A DNA stretch of 50,483 bases from Chloroflexota bacterium (GTDB lineage Bacteria; Chloroflexota; Anaerolineae; J102). Every line of letters starts with the position of its first letter. Position 1 is the stretch's first letter. Where the stretch lies: the NCBI GenBank assembly GCA_013151415.1, contig JAADII010000192.1, forward strand, positions 1 through 50,483, written 5' to 3'. A program made the position numbers and the translations under genes. The notes under the pieces were generated by a model that saw nothing but the letters and a program-made list of their open reading frames with translations, was not told where the DNA came from and ran no database searches. Positions 17,487 through 25,870 of the stretch are shown piece by piece.

Positions 17487-19745
17487 ATGGAGATGATGAA
17501 CGCGTCTGCGCCTTGGGTTTCGTTGCCGCGGCGTCGACCTTACGAGATGGAGGAGATGCTGTTCGCGCCCTTCGCGGCCGACATCTTGCAAGAGGTCGGG
17601 GCGGACGCCGCGCGCGATTGGATAGCAATGGCGTTCGGCCTGAGCGATGCCGCTTTGCGCGCCTTCGACAACCCCTGCCTGGGCCTTGATCCCGATCCGT
17701 TGAACCTGCTTTCCCTGGTTGTGGCCATGACCGGCCCCGATGCGGAGACCATCGCCGCGGCTTTCACCCGACTGCTGGATGAGCCCTATCGCGGGCGCGC
17801 TTGGGGACAACATGTGCAAAATCTCTATGTCACCTCTTGTCCGGCTTGTTGGCGTCCTGTCATGGCCAGCGCCTATCGTTGGCAGGGTTTTCCACCGACA
17901 TTGGTTTCGCGTCTCATCGCTTGCAGCCACTGTGGCTACCAAGGCGAAAGCGCCGCCGAGCCCGAAGATCAAGATCGGGCGGCGGAGGTCGAGCCGGGGC
18001 GTTCGCTTCATTGGCAAATGATGGAGCGTTTGGCCCCAGCCAGCGACCCCCTGCGCCAACGAATCGAACAAGTTACGGGCTTCTATAGCCCGCGCAATTT
18101 ATGGGTTTTATGGCAATCATTGCGCATTTTGGAAAGCCTCGATCTTACGGTGGATGAACGCCGCGCGCTCCAGCATTTATTGGCTCTTTCTTTTTGGCGG
18201 GGCAGTCATTTCGCATCACAGCCCGATTTGCTCTGGCAGCCCACGTTGCGTCGCCCGCGACGTTTTCTCGAATACAATCTGTGGGCGGTGATGCATGAAG
18301 CGTTGGCTCATGTGCAGAGACGTTCGAGGAGCCTGGCGTCTCGCAGGCTGGTGCGTCATTTCCCCGAGATCGAATCGGCGTCCGAGAAACTGACCTATCT
18401 GGCCCAGCGGTGGCCCGGTCATTTCCGCACGCGATTGCAAGCCAATAGTTTGGTTCTGGCGCTTTTGCTTCCACCCCCCACCGCGCCCGTATACTGGCTT
18501 CTGCGTTTTGCCTGGAGCGGTTGGCTATTTGGCGAAGATGCAGCCGCATACATGAAAGACTTGCTGGCCCTGCGGCGCGGGGGCGGCTCTTTTTTGGCCG
18601 CATTGGTGTCCGATGCGGTGCGGGTGTTTTATCGTTCGCTCAAGCCCGATGCCGCTTTGATATTGCAGTGGCGTTGGCGAGAGCGAGCGGACCCTTGCGA
18701 TAGCATTTTTTCTGCGTTACCTCCCGCCCTCGTGCGCGTGGCTGTGGCTCAGGTGGCTGAAGGAGAATGGATGGCCGCCGCCCGCTTGCAAAAAACGCCA
18801 TCCTCTCACCCGCCCGCCACGCCCAATTGGCTGGCCGTGGGGCGGGCGGCGATGGTGAACGTATTGCTCGAGCGAGGCGAACCTCTCGAGACCGCGCGTT
18901 TGCGCCCATATATTTTGGCGGCATGGCGCAGCGAGGGCGATCCACCCCCACCCGAAGCGCGCGCTCGCGAACTCGAGGCGCTATTCGATCCGGCCGATCC
19001 ACCATTTCCCTTACAGACGTGGAGCGCCGCCGGAGAGCCCTGGCAGGCTGGCGAGGCTCCCTGGTGGTGGCTGCGCGACCCGCCTGATCCCTGGCTGCCG
19101 GCCAGCGACCGGGCCGAGCGACTCATGCCCCTGCTTTTGCAGCGATTTGCGCCTATCGACGCCGATTTATTGGCCTGGAAGCTTACTCGCGCGCTGCCCC
19201 CCTGCTGCGCCCCTGATCGGCCCTGGCTCGACGCACTCATCGCCTCATATGCCGAAGGCGAGGAAAGACGTTTGCATTTGCGAGAGCAAGACCATCCTGA
19301 CAACCGTGAAAAAGAGTTGCCCAAGCTGACTCGAGCGCTGGTTGAAGCCGGGCGCGCCATGGGCTTCGAAGCCATCGAGTGGGTCGATGATGATGGGGAG
19401 ACGCGGCGGGTGGAGTGGCGTCGCCAAACAGGACGCCGGGCCAGTTTTTGGCTCACCGCATCCACCGCGCTTACGCCGCGCATCTGGCGCAATCGCTTGC
19501 CCATCCGGGGGCTTTCGCGGTTTTTGGTCATCCCGGGCGGTCGGGCCGGGTTGGTGCAATGGCGCATCGATCACCAGCCTTTATGGACATCGGCCGCGTT
19601 GGCTGGCGGCTGGGTGTTCGTCAAGTTCCGGCATCTGCGCCAAATGTTGCATGAGCCGATGCGCGAGCCGGACTATTGGCTTGCGCGACTGGCGTTGGAC
19701 CCCATCACGCCCGCTCGCGCGGAGCAGCTTTCGTTGTTCACCTGA
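17487..19745 (+). CDS. Large protein resembling a catalytically dead adenine-specific DNA methylase
   Basis: No function is certain for this 752-aa protein. Read by eye it follows the layout of DUF1156-like DNA methylases: an N-terminal LFAPFAADILQEVG segment, a strand-loop with NPCLGLDPDPLNLLSLVVAM where the SAM site would be, a zinc ribbon (CPACWRP and CSHCGYQG), YSPRNLWVLWQSLRIL, a central LLLPPPTAPVYWLLRFAWSG, and SLKPDAALILQWRW. The expected catalytic DPPY is PPPT, and the glycine-rich DPFAGSGT loop is absent (RDWIAMAFGLSDAAL). It may be a DNA- or SAM-unrelated scaffold. A possible promoter, TTGTTG-16-CATAAT, ends at 17469. The frame is open throughout, so it is not an obvious pseudogene. 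Confidence 0.5.
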   Translation: MEMMNASAPWVSLPRRRPYEMEEMLFAPFAADILQEVGADAARDWIAMAFGLSDAALRAFDNPCLGLDPDPLNLLSLVVAMTGPDAETIAAAFTRLLDEPYRGRAWGQHVQNLYVTSCPACWRPVMASAYRWQGFPPTLVSRLIACSHCGYQGESAAEPEDQDRAAEVEPGRSLHWQMMERLAPASDPLRQRIEQVTGFYSPRNLWVLWQSLRILESLDLTVDERRALQHLLALSFWRGSHFASQPDLLWQPTLRRPRRFLEYNLWAVMHEALAHVQRRSRSLASRRLVRHFPEIESASEKLTYLAQRWPGHFRTRLQANSLVLALLLPPPTAPVYWLLRFAWSGWLFGEDAAAYMKDLLALRRGGGSFLAALVSDAVRVFYRSLKPDAALILQWRWRERADPCDSIFSALPPALVRVAVAQVAEGEWMAAARLQKTPSSHPPATPNWLAVGRAAMVNVLLERGEPLETARLRPYILAAWRSEGDPPPPEARARELEALFDPADPPFPLQTWSAAGEPWQAGEAPWWWLRDPPDPWLPASDRAERLMPLLLQRFAPIDADLLAWKLTRALPPCCAPDRPWLDALIASYAEGEERRLHLREQDHPDNREKELPKLTRALVEAGRAMGFEAIEWVDDDGETRRVEWRRQTGRRASFWLTASTALTPRIWRNRLPIRGLSRFLVIPGGRAGLVQWRIDHQPLWTSAALAGGWVFVKFRHLRQMLHEPMREPDYWLARLALDPITPARAEQLSLFT

Positions 19746-19878
19746 ATCGCCCTGCGTTGATCCCGCGCTTGCTCAAGCCGAGCCGCATCTTCAAAATGGC
19801 GGGCCGGCTTCTTTGTGCGGCGACCCCTTTTTGCGTCGATGCATTTCTCTGGTTTTTGATTGTGCGTCTTTGTTCTCT

Positions 19879-21639
19879 ATGAAATTTTTGTCTTCTCGGC
19901 GATATTTTCTTGCCATTCTTCTTATCTATTTGTTTCTGGCCACGGCTTTTTCGGTGACGCAGCCGTTGGGCGAAGCGCCCGATGAAGCGGATCATTACGC
20001 CTATTTGCGTTACATCGCCCTGCATCGCGCCTTACCGCAGGGGCCTGCGGTGACTCAAGGCAAGCATCCCCCCCTCTATTATGCTTTGGCCGCAGGGCTA
20101 ACCGCCTGGACGGGCGTGGATTTCGATTTTTTGCGCGCCAATCCCGACGCCTTTCCGCTTGGACCGGACGCGCCGCCCAATTTTTTCGTGCACACCACGC
20201 TGGAGGCGTTTCCCTGGCGGGGAGGCGCTCTGGCCATGCATCTCGCCCGTTTTCTTTCGGTGGCCTTGGGGGCCATCACTCTGTGGGGTGCGTGGCGTCT
20301 GGGTGGTGAAAGCTTTCCCGAACACCCCCAAATTGGGTTGCTGGCCGCGGCGTTCCTGGCCGGACTGCCCGGCTTTCTCTATATTAGTGGCGCCATCAAC
20401 AACGACAACGCGGCGGGCGCTATGGGCGCGTTGGCTCTACTCATGATGGCGCGCATCATCCGCCGCGGCGCGAGTTGGGCGCGCGCGGGTGGTCTGGGCC
20501 TTCTTTTGGGATTGGGTTTGCTTTCCAAAGTGGGCGTGTTATCCCTGTGGCCTTTGGCCGCGTTGGCGTTTGCAGCCGCGTATTGGCCGCAACGGCGTCA
20601 GGCTCGGGCCTGGGCATGGGGCTTGGCGCATCTGGCGCTGACCTGGGGCGTTGGGTTGTTTGTGGCCTCACCCTGGCTTGTGCGCAACTGGCGTCTTTAC
20701 GGCGATTTCTTGGGCTGGTCTTTGGTGCGTCAGACCATCGATCTCCGCGCCGCCCCCCTGAGTTTGCAGGATTACTTCTGGCTGTTCAAGGGGCTTTACA
20801 CTTATTTCTGGGGCAGGTTTGGCCCCATTGGTCAGGTGTGGTTGCCGACATGGGTTTACGCGCTGGGAGGCGGTCTTGTTCTATTGCTGCTTGCGGGCGT
20901 CGTTCATTATGTGCGACGGATGTTCTCCCCAGGGCCGCGCGCCATTTTTTCCCTTTTATTGTTGGCTTTCGCTCCCATGTTGGTTCTTGCCAGCGTTGTG
21001 CGTTATAGCTACCTGGCCTTAGGAACCGATCAAGCTCGTTTGATGTGGCCCGCGGTTTCCGCTCTGGCCGTATGGGTGGGCGTGGGCGTCACCGGGCTAA
21101 CGGACAAGATCGGGCTGGGCCGGCATTGGCCGCGAGTGACTCTGGCGTTTATTGCGCTTTGGCCCGTGGCGGGGCTGTCGGCATGGTTGTTCGTGCTTCG
21201 CCCCGCATTCGCTCCGCCGCGGCCTATAGAGCCGGCCGCGCTTCCCTCTTCTCAAACGTCGATCCTGTTTGGCGACGCTTTCGAGCTGGTCGCCGCTGAG
21301 TGGTCATCTGACCCAATGCTTGAGGATCAGCCGATAGAGGTGAGACTTTACTGGCGCGCAACTGCGCCTTTGGCCCAAGACCTGCGGCCCGTGGTGCGAT
21401 TGGTGCACGAGGATGGTTGGCTCGCGGCCGAGCATGATCATAGCCCTGCACAGGGGCGCTACGCCACCGACCGATGGCGACCAGGCGAGATCATCGCCGA
21501 CGTTGTCGAGCTGGTCCCCAACCCTGCTGGCCAGGGTCGATTTTGGCTTCAGGTGGGCGTGCGCCCATTCCGCGGAGATTGGTTGCCCATTGAGGGTGTG
21601 GATGAATCCTTTTACACCATTGGCGAAGTGAGGCGCTGA
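19879..21639 (+). CDS. GT-C (GT39-like) membrane glycosyltransferase
   Basis: This 586-aa polytopic protein has an N-terminal helix followed by PLGEAPDEADHYAYLRYIAL, an acidic first-loop motif of GT-C enzymes that bind polyprenyl-phosphate sugars, and then GKHPPLYYALAAG, also typical. About ten further helices follow to residue 435. A soluble beta domain of roughly 130 residues closes the protein (ILFGDAFELVAAEWSSD, then IEVRLYWRATAPL). It probably transfers a sugar from a lipid carrier on the outer side of the membrane; the acceptor is unknown. The start at 19879 was chosen because the signal-like helix starts there, although the frame is open back to 19342. It is tightly followed by the metallophosphoesterase gene, 4 nt away. 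Confidence 0.8.
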   Translation: MKFLSSRRYFLAILLIYLFLATAFSVTQPLGEAPDEADHYAYLRYIALHRALPQGPAVTQGKHPPLYYALAAGLTAWTGVDFDFLRANPDAFPLGPDAPPNFFVHTTLEAFPWRGGALAMHLARFLSVALGAITLWGAWRLGGESFPEHPQIGLLAAAFLAGLPGFLYISGAINNDNAAGAMGALALLMMARIIRRGASWARAGGLGLLLGLGLLSKVGVLSLWPLAALAFAAAYWPQRRQARAWAWGLAHLALTWGVGLFVASPWLVRNWRLYGDFLGWSLVRQTIDLRAAPLSLQDYFWLFKGLYTYFWGRFGPIGQVWLPTWVYALGGGLVLLLLAGVVHYVRRMFSPGPRAIFSLLLLAFAPMLVLASVVRYSYLALGTDQARLMWPAVSALAVWVGVGVTGLTDKIGLGRHWPRVTLAFIALWPVAGLSAWLFVLRPAFAPPRPIEPAALPSSQTSILFGDAFELVAAEWSSDPMLEDQPIEVRLYWRATAPLAQDLRPVVRLVHEDGWLAAEHDHSPAQGRYATDRWRPGEIIADVVELVPNPAGQGRFWLQVGVRPFRGDWLPIEGVDESFYTIGEVRR

Positions 21640-21643
21640 CGAC

Positions 21644-22633
21644 ATGAACTGGCGAACATTGTTTGCTTTCACCGCCGCAAGCGCGGCCGGAGCCCTGCTC
21701 TACGCTTGGGCGGGCGAACGACCGCGCATGACGCTGCAAACCTATCGCATTCCCTTGCCTCAGGCCGCAGGATTGCGGATCCTCCACCTGGCTGACCAGC
21801 ATTTTGGTGAAGATAACTGGATTCGTCGTAGCCGATTACGACGCATGAAAGCCATTTTTTCCACCATACAACCCGATCTCATCCTCTTTTCAGGCGATTT
21901 TCTGCACAATGACGCGGGGCTGGACGCGGTGGAAATCCTTTTGCAGATGCTGCCGCCCGCTCGTTTGGGGCGCTACGCGGTGCTGGGCAATCATGATTAT
22001 GTCGAATACTCTTACACCGAATTCATCGGCTCGGCTTGGCGCACGGTGATGGGGCAGCGAACCCCGGCCGAGATGATGGTCGCTCTGGTTTCCGAAGGCC
22101 GTGAAATGGCGAAATTGCTCATGCAAATCTATCGCAACGATCGCCTCCGCTTCGCGTGCGTGCCCAACAACACAAGCGAACTGCGCGCGTTGCTCGAGTT
22201 GTATGATGTGCGTTTGCTGGAAAACGAGGCCCTTCCCCTGCCCGAACATCCACACCTGTGGCTGGCCGGGGTGGATGACCCCATCGAAGGCTCGCCCAAC
22301 CTGGTTCAGGCTCTGACCGCGGCTCCGCCCGACGCCACCATCATTTTGCTCACCCATAATCCCGACCTGGCTTACGCGGCTCCGCCCGGTCGCGTGGCCA
22401 TCGCCATTGCCGGGCACACGCATGGCGGCCAGGTTGTGTTGCCGGGCGTGGGCGCGATTCACACTCAGGGCGCGTTGTTGCCGCGAGCGCATCCGGCCGG
22501 GCTTTTTGATGATCTCCCCGGCGGCGGACGCATGGTTGTTTCGCGCGGCATGGGCGAATCCACCCCCTTTCGTTTTCGCTGCCCGCCCGAGATCGTGGTT
22601 ATTGACTTCACCAAAACCAATAAGATGTTATAA
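21644..22633 (+). CDS. Membrane-anchored metallophosphoesterase (YaeI-like)
   Basis: This 329-aa protein has an N-terminal hydrophobic anchor (residues 5-23). The calcineurin-like core carries the metal motifs in order: LHLADQHFG, LFSGDFLHN, LGNHDYVEYSY, LLTHNPDLAY and AGHTHGGQ. The family includes YaeI-type lipid or UDP-sugar phosphoesterases. Compared with the usual form there is an insert of about 70 residues after GNHDY (TEFIGSAWRTVMGQRTP and onward). The gene starts 4 nt after the glycosyltransferase gene and is likely co-transcribed, which suggests a role in envelope glycolipid metabolism. Confidence 0.85.
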   Translation: MNWRTLFAFTAASAAGALLYAWAGERPRMTLQTYRIPLPQAAGLRILHLADQHFGEDNWIRRSRLRRMKAIFSTIQPDLILFSGDFLHNDAGLDAVEILLQMLPPARLGRYAVLGNHDYVEYSYTEFIGSAWRTVMGQRTPAEMMVALVSEGREMAKLLMQIYRNDRLRFACVPNNTSELRALLELYDVRLLENEALPLPEHPHLWLAGVDDPIEGSPNLVQALTAAPPDATIILLTHNPDLAYAAPPGRVAIAIAGHTHGGQVVLPGVGAIHTQGALLPRAHPAGLFDDLPGGGRMVVSRGMGESTPFRFRCPPEIVVIDFTKTNKML

Positions 22634-22646
22634 GCTGATACAATGT

Positions 22647-22676
22647 TTGCGTGGACAGACAAGGCTTGGGTATAAT
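22647..22676 (+). promoter_or_regulatory. Probable promoter of the CRP-type regulator gene
   Basis: A consensus -10 TATAAT (22671-22676) is preceded at 18 bp by TTGCGT (22647-22652). It lies in the 93-nt gap between the metallophosphoesterase gene and the regulator gene. Confidence 0.5.
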
Positions 22677-22726
22677 TATTCGCGCATTTCTGTCGATTCC
22701 CTCATTTTTCAGGCAGGCTTAAAATC

Positions 22727-23422
22727 GTGGTGCTTTCTCCGACCCAAACCCGCGCTTCGGGTATTGACCTGTTTCAAAGAGTCCCCTATTTCGCGTCGCA
22801 GCCACGCGAGGTTTTGGAAATGCTGGCCGACGCAGCGATTGCCAAGTATTATCCGGCGGGTTCGGTGATTTTTACGGAAGGAGAAATGACCCGAGCGCTC
22901 TATGTGGTGGATTCGGGGATCGTGAAAATATGCCGCATAGGCAAAGATGGGCGCGAGCATATTCTCCACTTCATTTATCCGGGCGACACCTTCAACGACG
23001 TGGCCGCCATGGATGGCCAACCTAACCCGGCCACAGCCATTGCCCACACTGACGCCACCACCTATTGCATCTCTCGCTCCGATTTGCAATGCATCGCCCA
23101 ATGCCATCCTTCGGTGGCCTGGGCTTTGCTCGAAAGCATTGCTCGTCGCACGCGGCATCTCATCGGCGTGGTGGAGGATTTGTCTATGCGCAATGTGCGG
23201 GGACGTTTGGCCCATTTGCTCTTGGAGGAGGCCGAGGCGCAGCGGAGCCACGCCATCCCGCGCATGCTCACTCAGCAAGAAATGGCCAGTCGGCTGGGCA
23301 CGGTGCGCGAAATGGTGGGACGGGCTTTGCGGGGTCTTGCAGCCGATGGCATCATCGAGTTCAATCGCCATCACATTGTCATCCTGGATCCTGAGCGTCT
23401 GGCCGCGGAGGCGGAGGTGTAG
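22727..23422 (+). CDS. CRP/FNR-family transcriptional regulator
   Basis: This 231-aa regulator has a cyclic-nucleotide-like effector domain (YYPAGSVIFTEGEMTRALYV, then GREHILHFIYPGDTFNDVAA) and a C-terminal winged helix with LTQQEMASRLGTVREMVGRA. The recognition helix has Arg-Glu-x-x-x-Arg spacing (VREMVGR), as in E. coli CRP (SRETVGR), rather than the VETISR of FNR, predicting TGTGA-N6-TCACA-like sites. No cluster of N-terminal Cys is present, so a direct FNR-type oxygen sensor is unlikely; heme or another effector, as in DNR/NnrR regulators, is possible. It starts at GTG (22727). Its position just before the nirS block makes it the likely local activator. Confidence 0.88.
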   Translation: MVLSPTQTRASGIDLFQRVPYFASQPREVLEMLADAAIAKYYPAGSVIFTEGEMTRALYVVDSGIVKICRIGKDGREHILHFIYPGDTFNDVAAMDGQPNPATAIAHTDATTYCISRSDLQCIAQCHPSVAWALLESIARRTRHLIGVVEDLSMRNVRGRLAHLLLEEAEAQRSHAIPRMLTQQEMASRLGTVREMVGRALRGLAADGIIEFNRHHIVILDPERLAAEAEV

Positions 23423-23575
23423 AGAGGTCTGAGGGGTCTGGCTGTTCGACCTGGGTGAAATCGATGGCCTTGGGCGTTTTTGGCCTTGAGATCGGGGCTT
23501 TGGGAGGGGTTTGATCACAGGCATTTTCGAGAATGCGTTTCACCGCGCGCGATGTGGTGAAAATTGGCGCAAAAA

Positions 23576-23618
23576 AGAGACTTTTGTCGCAGCGCATTGG
23601 CTCAAAGTATGGCAGAAT
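23576..23618 (+). promoter_or_regulatory. Candidate activator box and -10 upstream of the ferredoxin gene
   Basis: The 14-mer GACTTTTGTCGCAG (23579-23592) matches 13 of 14 bases of a box upstream of the oxidase operon at 25874. In both places a -10-like hexamer starts exactly 34 nt after the box start (here CAGAAT, 23613-23618). The CRP-type half-site reads TCGCA (23587-23591). No good -35 is present, as expected of an activator-dependent promoter. Confidence 0.55.
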
Positions 23619-23669
23619 ACATTGTAAGGAGTCTTCCTGAATGTTCGCCCCGACAAAGCGCAGAAGATC

Positions 23670-23921
23670 ATGCCATCCACCGCACCCCAACCGAGAATCG
23701 ATTCCGGCCTTTGCAATGGCTGTCTACAGTGCGTCGAAGTATGCCCCACCCAAGCGCTGGATATACTCAACGGGAAGGCTTATTTGCGTTATCCCGAACG
23801 CTGCACATATTGCACCGCGTGCGAAGACATTTGCCCAGAAAACGCCATCGCTCTGCCATTTTTGATTGTGATGGCGACTCCAGCAATACAAACGGTGAAC
23901 AATGATGAGACAATGGGGTGA
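23670..23921 (+). CDS. 2[4Fe-4S] ferredoxin
   Basis: This 83-aa electron carrier has two cluster motifs, CNGCLQCVEVCP and CTYCTACEDICP, each with the C-x2-C-x2-C-x3-CP spacing of bacterial ferredoxins. It lies between the CRP-type regulator and nirS and probably supplies electrons to that system or to its cofactor assembly; this is inference from position. The start is unclear: ATG at 23670 has only a weak ribosome site, while an AAGGAG at 23626-23631 points to a CTG at 23637 in the same frame that would add 11 residues. A hairpin overlaps the stop codon. Confidence 0.85.
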   Translation: MPSTAPQPRIDSGLCNGCLQCVEVCPTQALDILNGKAYLRYPERCTYCTACEDICPENAIALPFLIVMATPAIQTVNNDETMG

Positions 23922-23944
23922 TGGCTAACCATCATCCCATTGTC
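23909..23944. repeat. 16-bp hairpin overlapping the ferredoxin stop codon
   Basis: GACAATGGGGTGATGG (23909-23924) pairs with CCATCATCCCATTGTC (23929-23944) with a single G-T wobble and a 4-nt CTAA loop. No T-run follows directly. It may be an attenuator or an mRNA-processing/stability element between the ferredoxin gene and nirS. Its words resemble the GATGG/GACGATGG palindromes found elsewhere in this window. Confidence 0.8.
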
Positions 23945-24006
23945 TGAACTTTTGTTCACGTCCAACTCAAACTCATTTGCGCCTTACTGCAAGGAGGAGG
24001 CCAAAA

Positions 24007-25800
24007 ATGAAACGCACATTTTTTATCATCACCCTGGCGTTGCTGTTCGCGGTGGCGCTTGGCGCGTGCGGCGGTCAAGCCACCCCAACGGAGCCGCCCC
24101 CCACGCCCACCGAGGTTCCGCCAACGCCCACCGAAGTTCCCCCAACCCCAACGGAGGTCCCCCCAACCCCCACCGAGGTTCCTCCCACTCCCACGCCTGA
24201 GCCTGAGCCAACAGCTACGCCCGAAACCGTAGCTGCGGCGCCGGCCGGTCAGGAGGCCCCGCTCTTGAGTGAGGAGGAATTCGAGAAGGCCAAACAGATC
24301 TACTTTGATCGTTGCGCCGGTTGTCATGGCGTGTTGCGCAAAGGCGCGACCGGGCCCGCGCTCACACCCGATAAAACCGAAAGTTTGGGCGAGATGGCCT
24401 TGCAGGTCACCATCTTCAACGGCACCGATGCGGGCATGCCCGACTGGGGCAAACAGGGCGTTCTGACAGAAGAAGACACCGCCATTTTGGCCAAATACCT
24501 GCTCATGGAGCCGCCCGACCCGCCTGAAATGTCCATGGCCCAAATGAAGGAGACCTGGAACGTCATTGTTCCGCCCGAAGAGCGACCCACCGAGCCTCAA
24601 CATGGCCGCAATTGGAAGAATTTCTTCTCCGTCACTCTGCGCGATGCAGGGCAGGTGGCCATTATCGATGGCGACACGAAAGAGGTGGTGAGCACGGTGG
24701 ATACAGGCTACGCGGTGCACATCTCCCGCATGTCGGCCACGGGCCGCTACGTTTACACCATCGGTCGCGATGGCAAGGCCGTGCTCATTGATCTATGGAT
24801 GGAAAAACCCGACAAGGTCGCCGAGGTCCAGGTCTGCTACGACGCTCGCTCCATCGATACGAGTAAATATAAGGGCGAGCTGGGCGATTTCTACGACAAG
24901 TATGCCGTGGTGGGCTGCTATTGGCCGCCTCACTTCGTGATTCTGGATGGCGCCACGCTCGAGCCCATCAAGATTGTGAGCACCCGCAGCTACACCTACG
25001 ACACCGAGGAATTCCATCCCGAACCGCGCGTGGCCAGCATTGTCGCTTCTCGCTTCAAGCCCCAGTGGATTATCAATGTCAAGGAGACGGGGCAGGTCTG
25101 GTTGGTGGATTACTCCGATCCCAACAACCCCACCATCAAGATGATCGAAGCTGAACTGTTCCTGCACGACGGCGGTTGGGATGCAACCGGACGCTACTTC
25201 CTGGTTGCGGCCAATGCTCGCGACAAAGTGGTTGTCATCGACGCCCAAGAGGAGAAGTTGGCCGCGATCGTGCGCACCGGCACGAAGCCGCATCCCGGAC
25301 GCGGGGCCAATTTCGTCGATCCCGAATACGGCCCGGTCTGGTGCACGGTCCACATCGGTCAGGGTTTGGTCTCCTGCATCGGCGCCGATCCTGACGGAAA
25401 CCCCGACAACGCCTGGAAGGTGGTGCGCGAGATCCAGCTTCCCAGCGCGGGTTCGCTCTTCATCAAGACGCATCCCGAAAGCCCCTGGATCTGGGTCGAC
25501 TTGACGCTCAGCACCGACGAAAAGCTCCAGCGCTCGGTTTGCGTCATTCCTAAGAGCGATCCCACCGAGGTCGACAAGTGTTGGGAGATCGGCGACTATG
25601 GCCGTGCAGTGCATTTCGAATACAACGAGGCTGGCGACGAGGTTTGGGTCAGCCTTTGGGGTCGAGCCGATCAACCTGGCCAAACCGGCGAGATCGTAAT
25701 CTACGACGACAAGACCTTGGAAGAGAAGGCTCGAATTCCGGATCTGGTGACTCCCACCGGCAAGTTCAACGTCACCAACACGGTCGGCGATCTCTACTAA
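24007..25800 (+). CDS. nirS: Lipoprotein cytochrome cd1 nitrite reductase
   Basis: NirS reduces nitrite to nitric oxide. The 597-aa protein starts with a lipoprotein signal (lipobox ALGAC, Cys21). A linker of PPTPTEV repeats (residues 28-64) follows, then a cytochrome c domain (CAGCH, Cys103-His107) and the eight-bladed heme d1 propeller from about residue 195. Key d1 features are conserved: FSVTLRDAGQVAIIDGDTKE, the axial His238 in GYAVHISRMSA, and the active-site His429 (KPHPGRGANF) and His449 (WCTVHIGQG). SLFIKTHP and VTPTGKFNV complete the fit. Both active-site histidines argue for a true reductase. Six extra Cys occur in the d1 domain (277, 304, 446, 457, 512, 525). A strong AAGGAGGAGG ribosome site precedes it. 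The d1-heme synthesis genes are not in the window. Confidence 0.93.
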   Translation: MKRTFFIITLALLFAVALGACGGQATPTEPPPTPTEVPPTPTEVPPTPTEVPPTPTEVPPTPTPEPEPTATPETVAAAPAGQEAPLLSEEEFEKAKQIYFDRCAGCHGVLRKGATGPALTPDKTESLGEMALQVTIFNGTDAGMPDWGKQGVLTEEDTAILAKYLLMEPPDPPEMSMAQMKETWNVIVPPEERPTEPQHGRNWKNFFSVTLRDAGQVAIIDGDTKEVVSTVDTGYAVHISRMSATGRYVYTIGRDGKAVLIDLWMEKPDKVAEVQVCYDARSIDTSKYKGELGDFYDKYAVVGCYWPPHFVILDGATLEPIKIVSTRSYTYDTEEFHPEPRVASIVASRFKPQWIINVKETGQVWLVDYSDPNNPTIKMIEAELFLHDGGWDATGRYFLVAANARDKVVVIDAQEEKLAAIVRTGTKPHPGRGANFVDPEYGPVWCTVHIGQGLVSCIGADPDGNPDNAWKVVREIQLPSAGSLFIKTHPESPWIWVDLTLSTDEKLQRSVCVIPKSDPTEVDKCWEIGDYGRAVHFEYNEAGDEVWVSLWGRADQPGQTGEIVIYDDKTLEEKARIPDLVTPTGKFNVTNTVGDLY

Positions 25801-25817
25801 ACGCGCCTGTGCGCAAC

Positions 25818-25860
25818 CTGTCGAGCCTCCGGATGCATTTCGGAGGCTCGACAGTCTCTT
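25818..25860 (+). terminator. Terminator after nirS
   Basis: A perfect 14-bp stem (CTGTCGAGCCTCCG, 25818-25831, with CGGAGGCTCGACAG, 25841-25854) with a 9-nt loop is followed by TCTCTTT. It separates nirS from the oxidase operon, which has its own promoter box. Confidence 0.8.
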
Positions 25861-25870
25861 TGCTTTGAAA

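Noticed and set aside
23945-23960. Third full copy of the activator box before nirS
   Set aside because: It shares ACTTTTGT but differs afterwards by an indel, has no -10 at the expected distance, and the implied start would fall on the ribosome site; kept only as a weak note.
24085-24190. Intergenic tandem repeat
   Set aside because: It is the coding sequence for the PPTPTEV linker of NirS.
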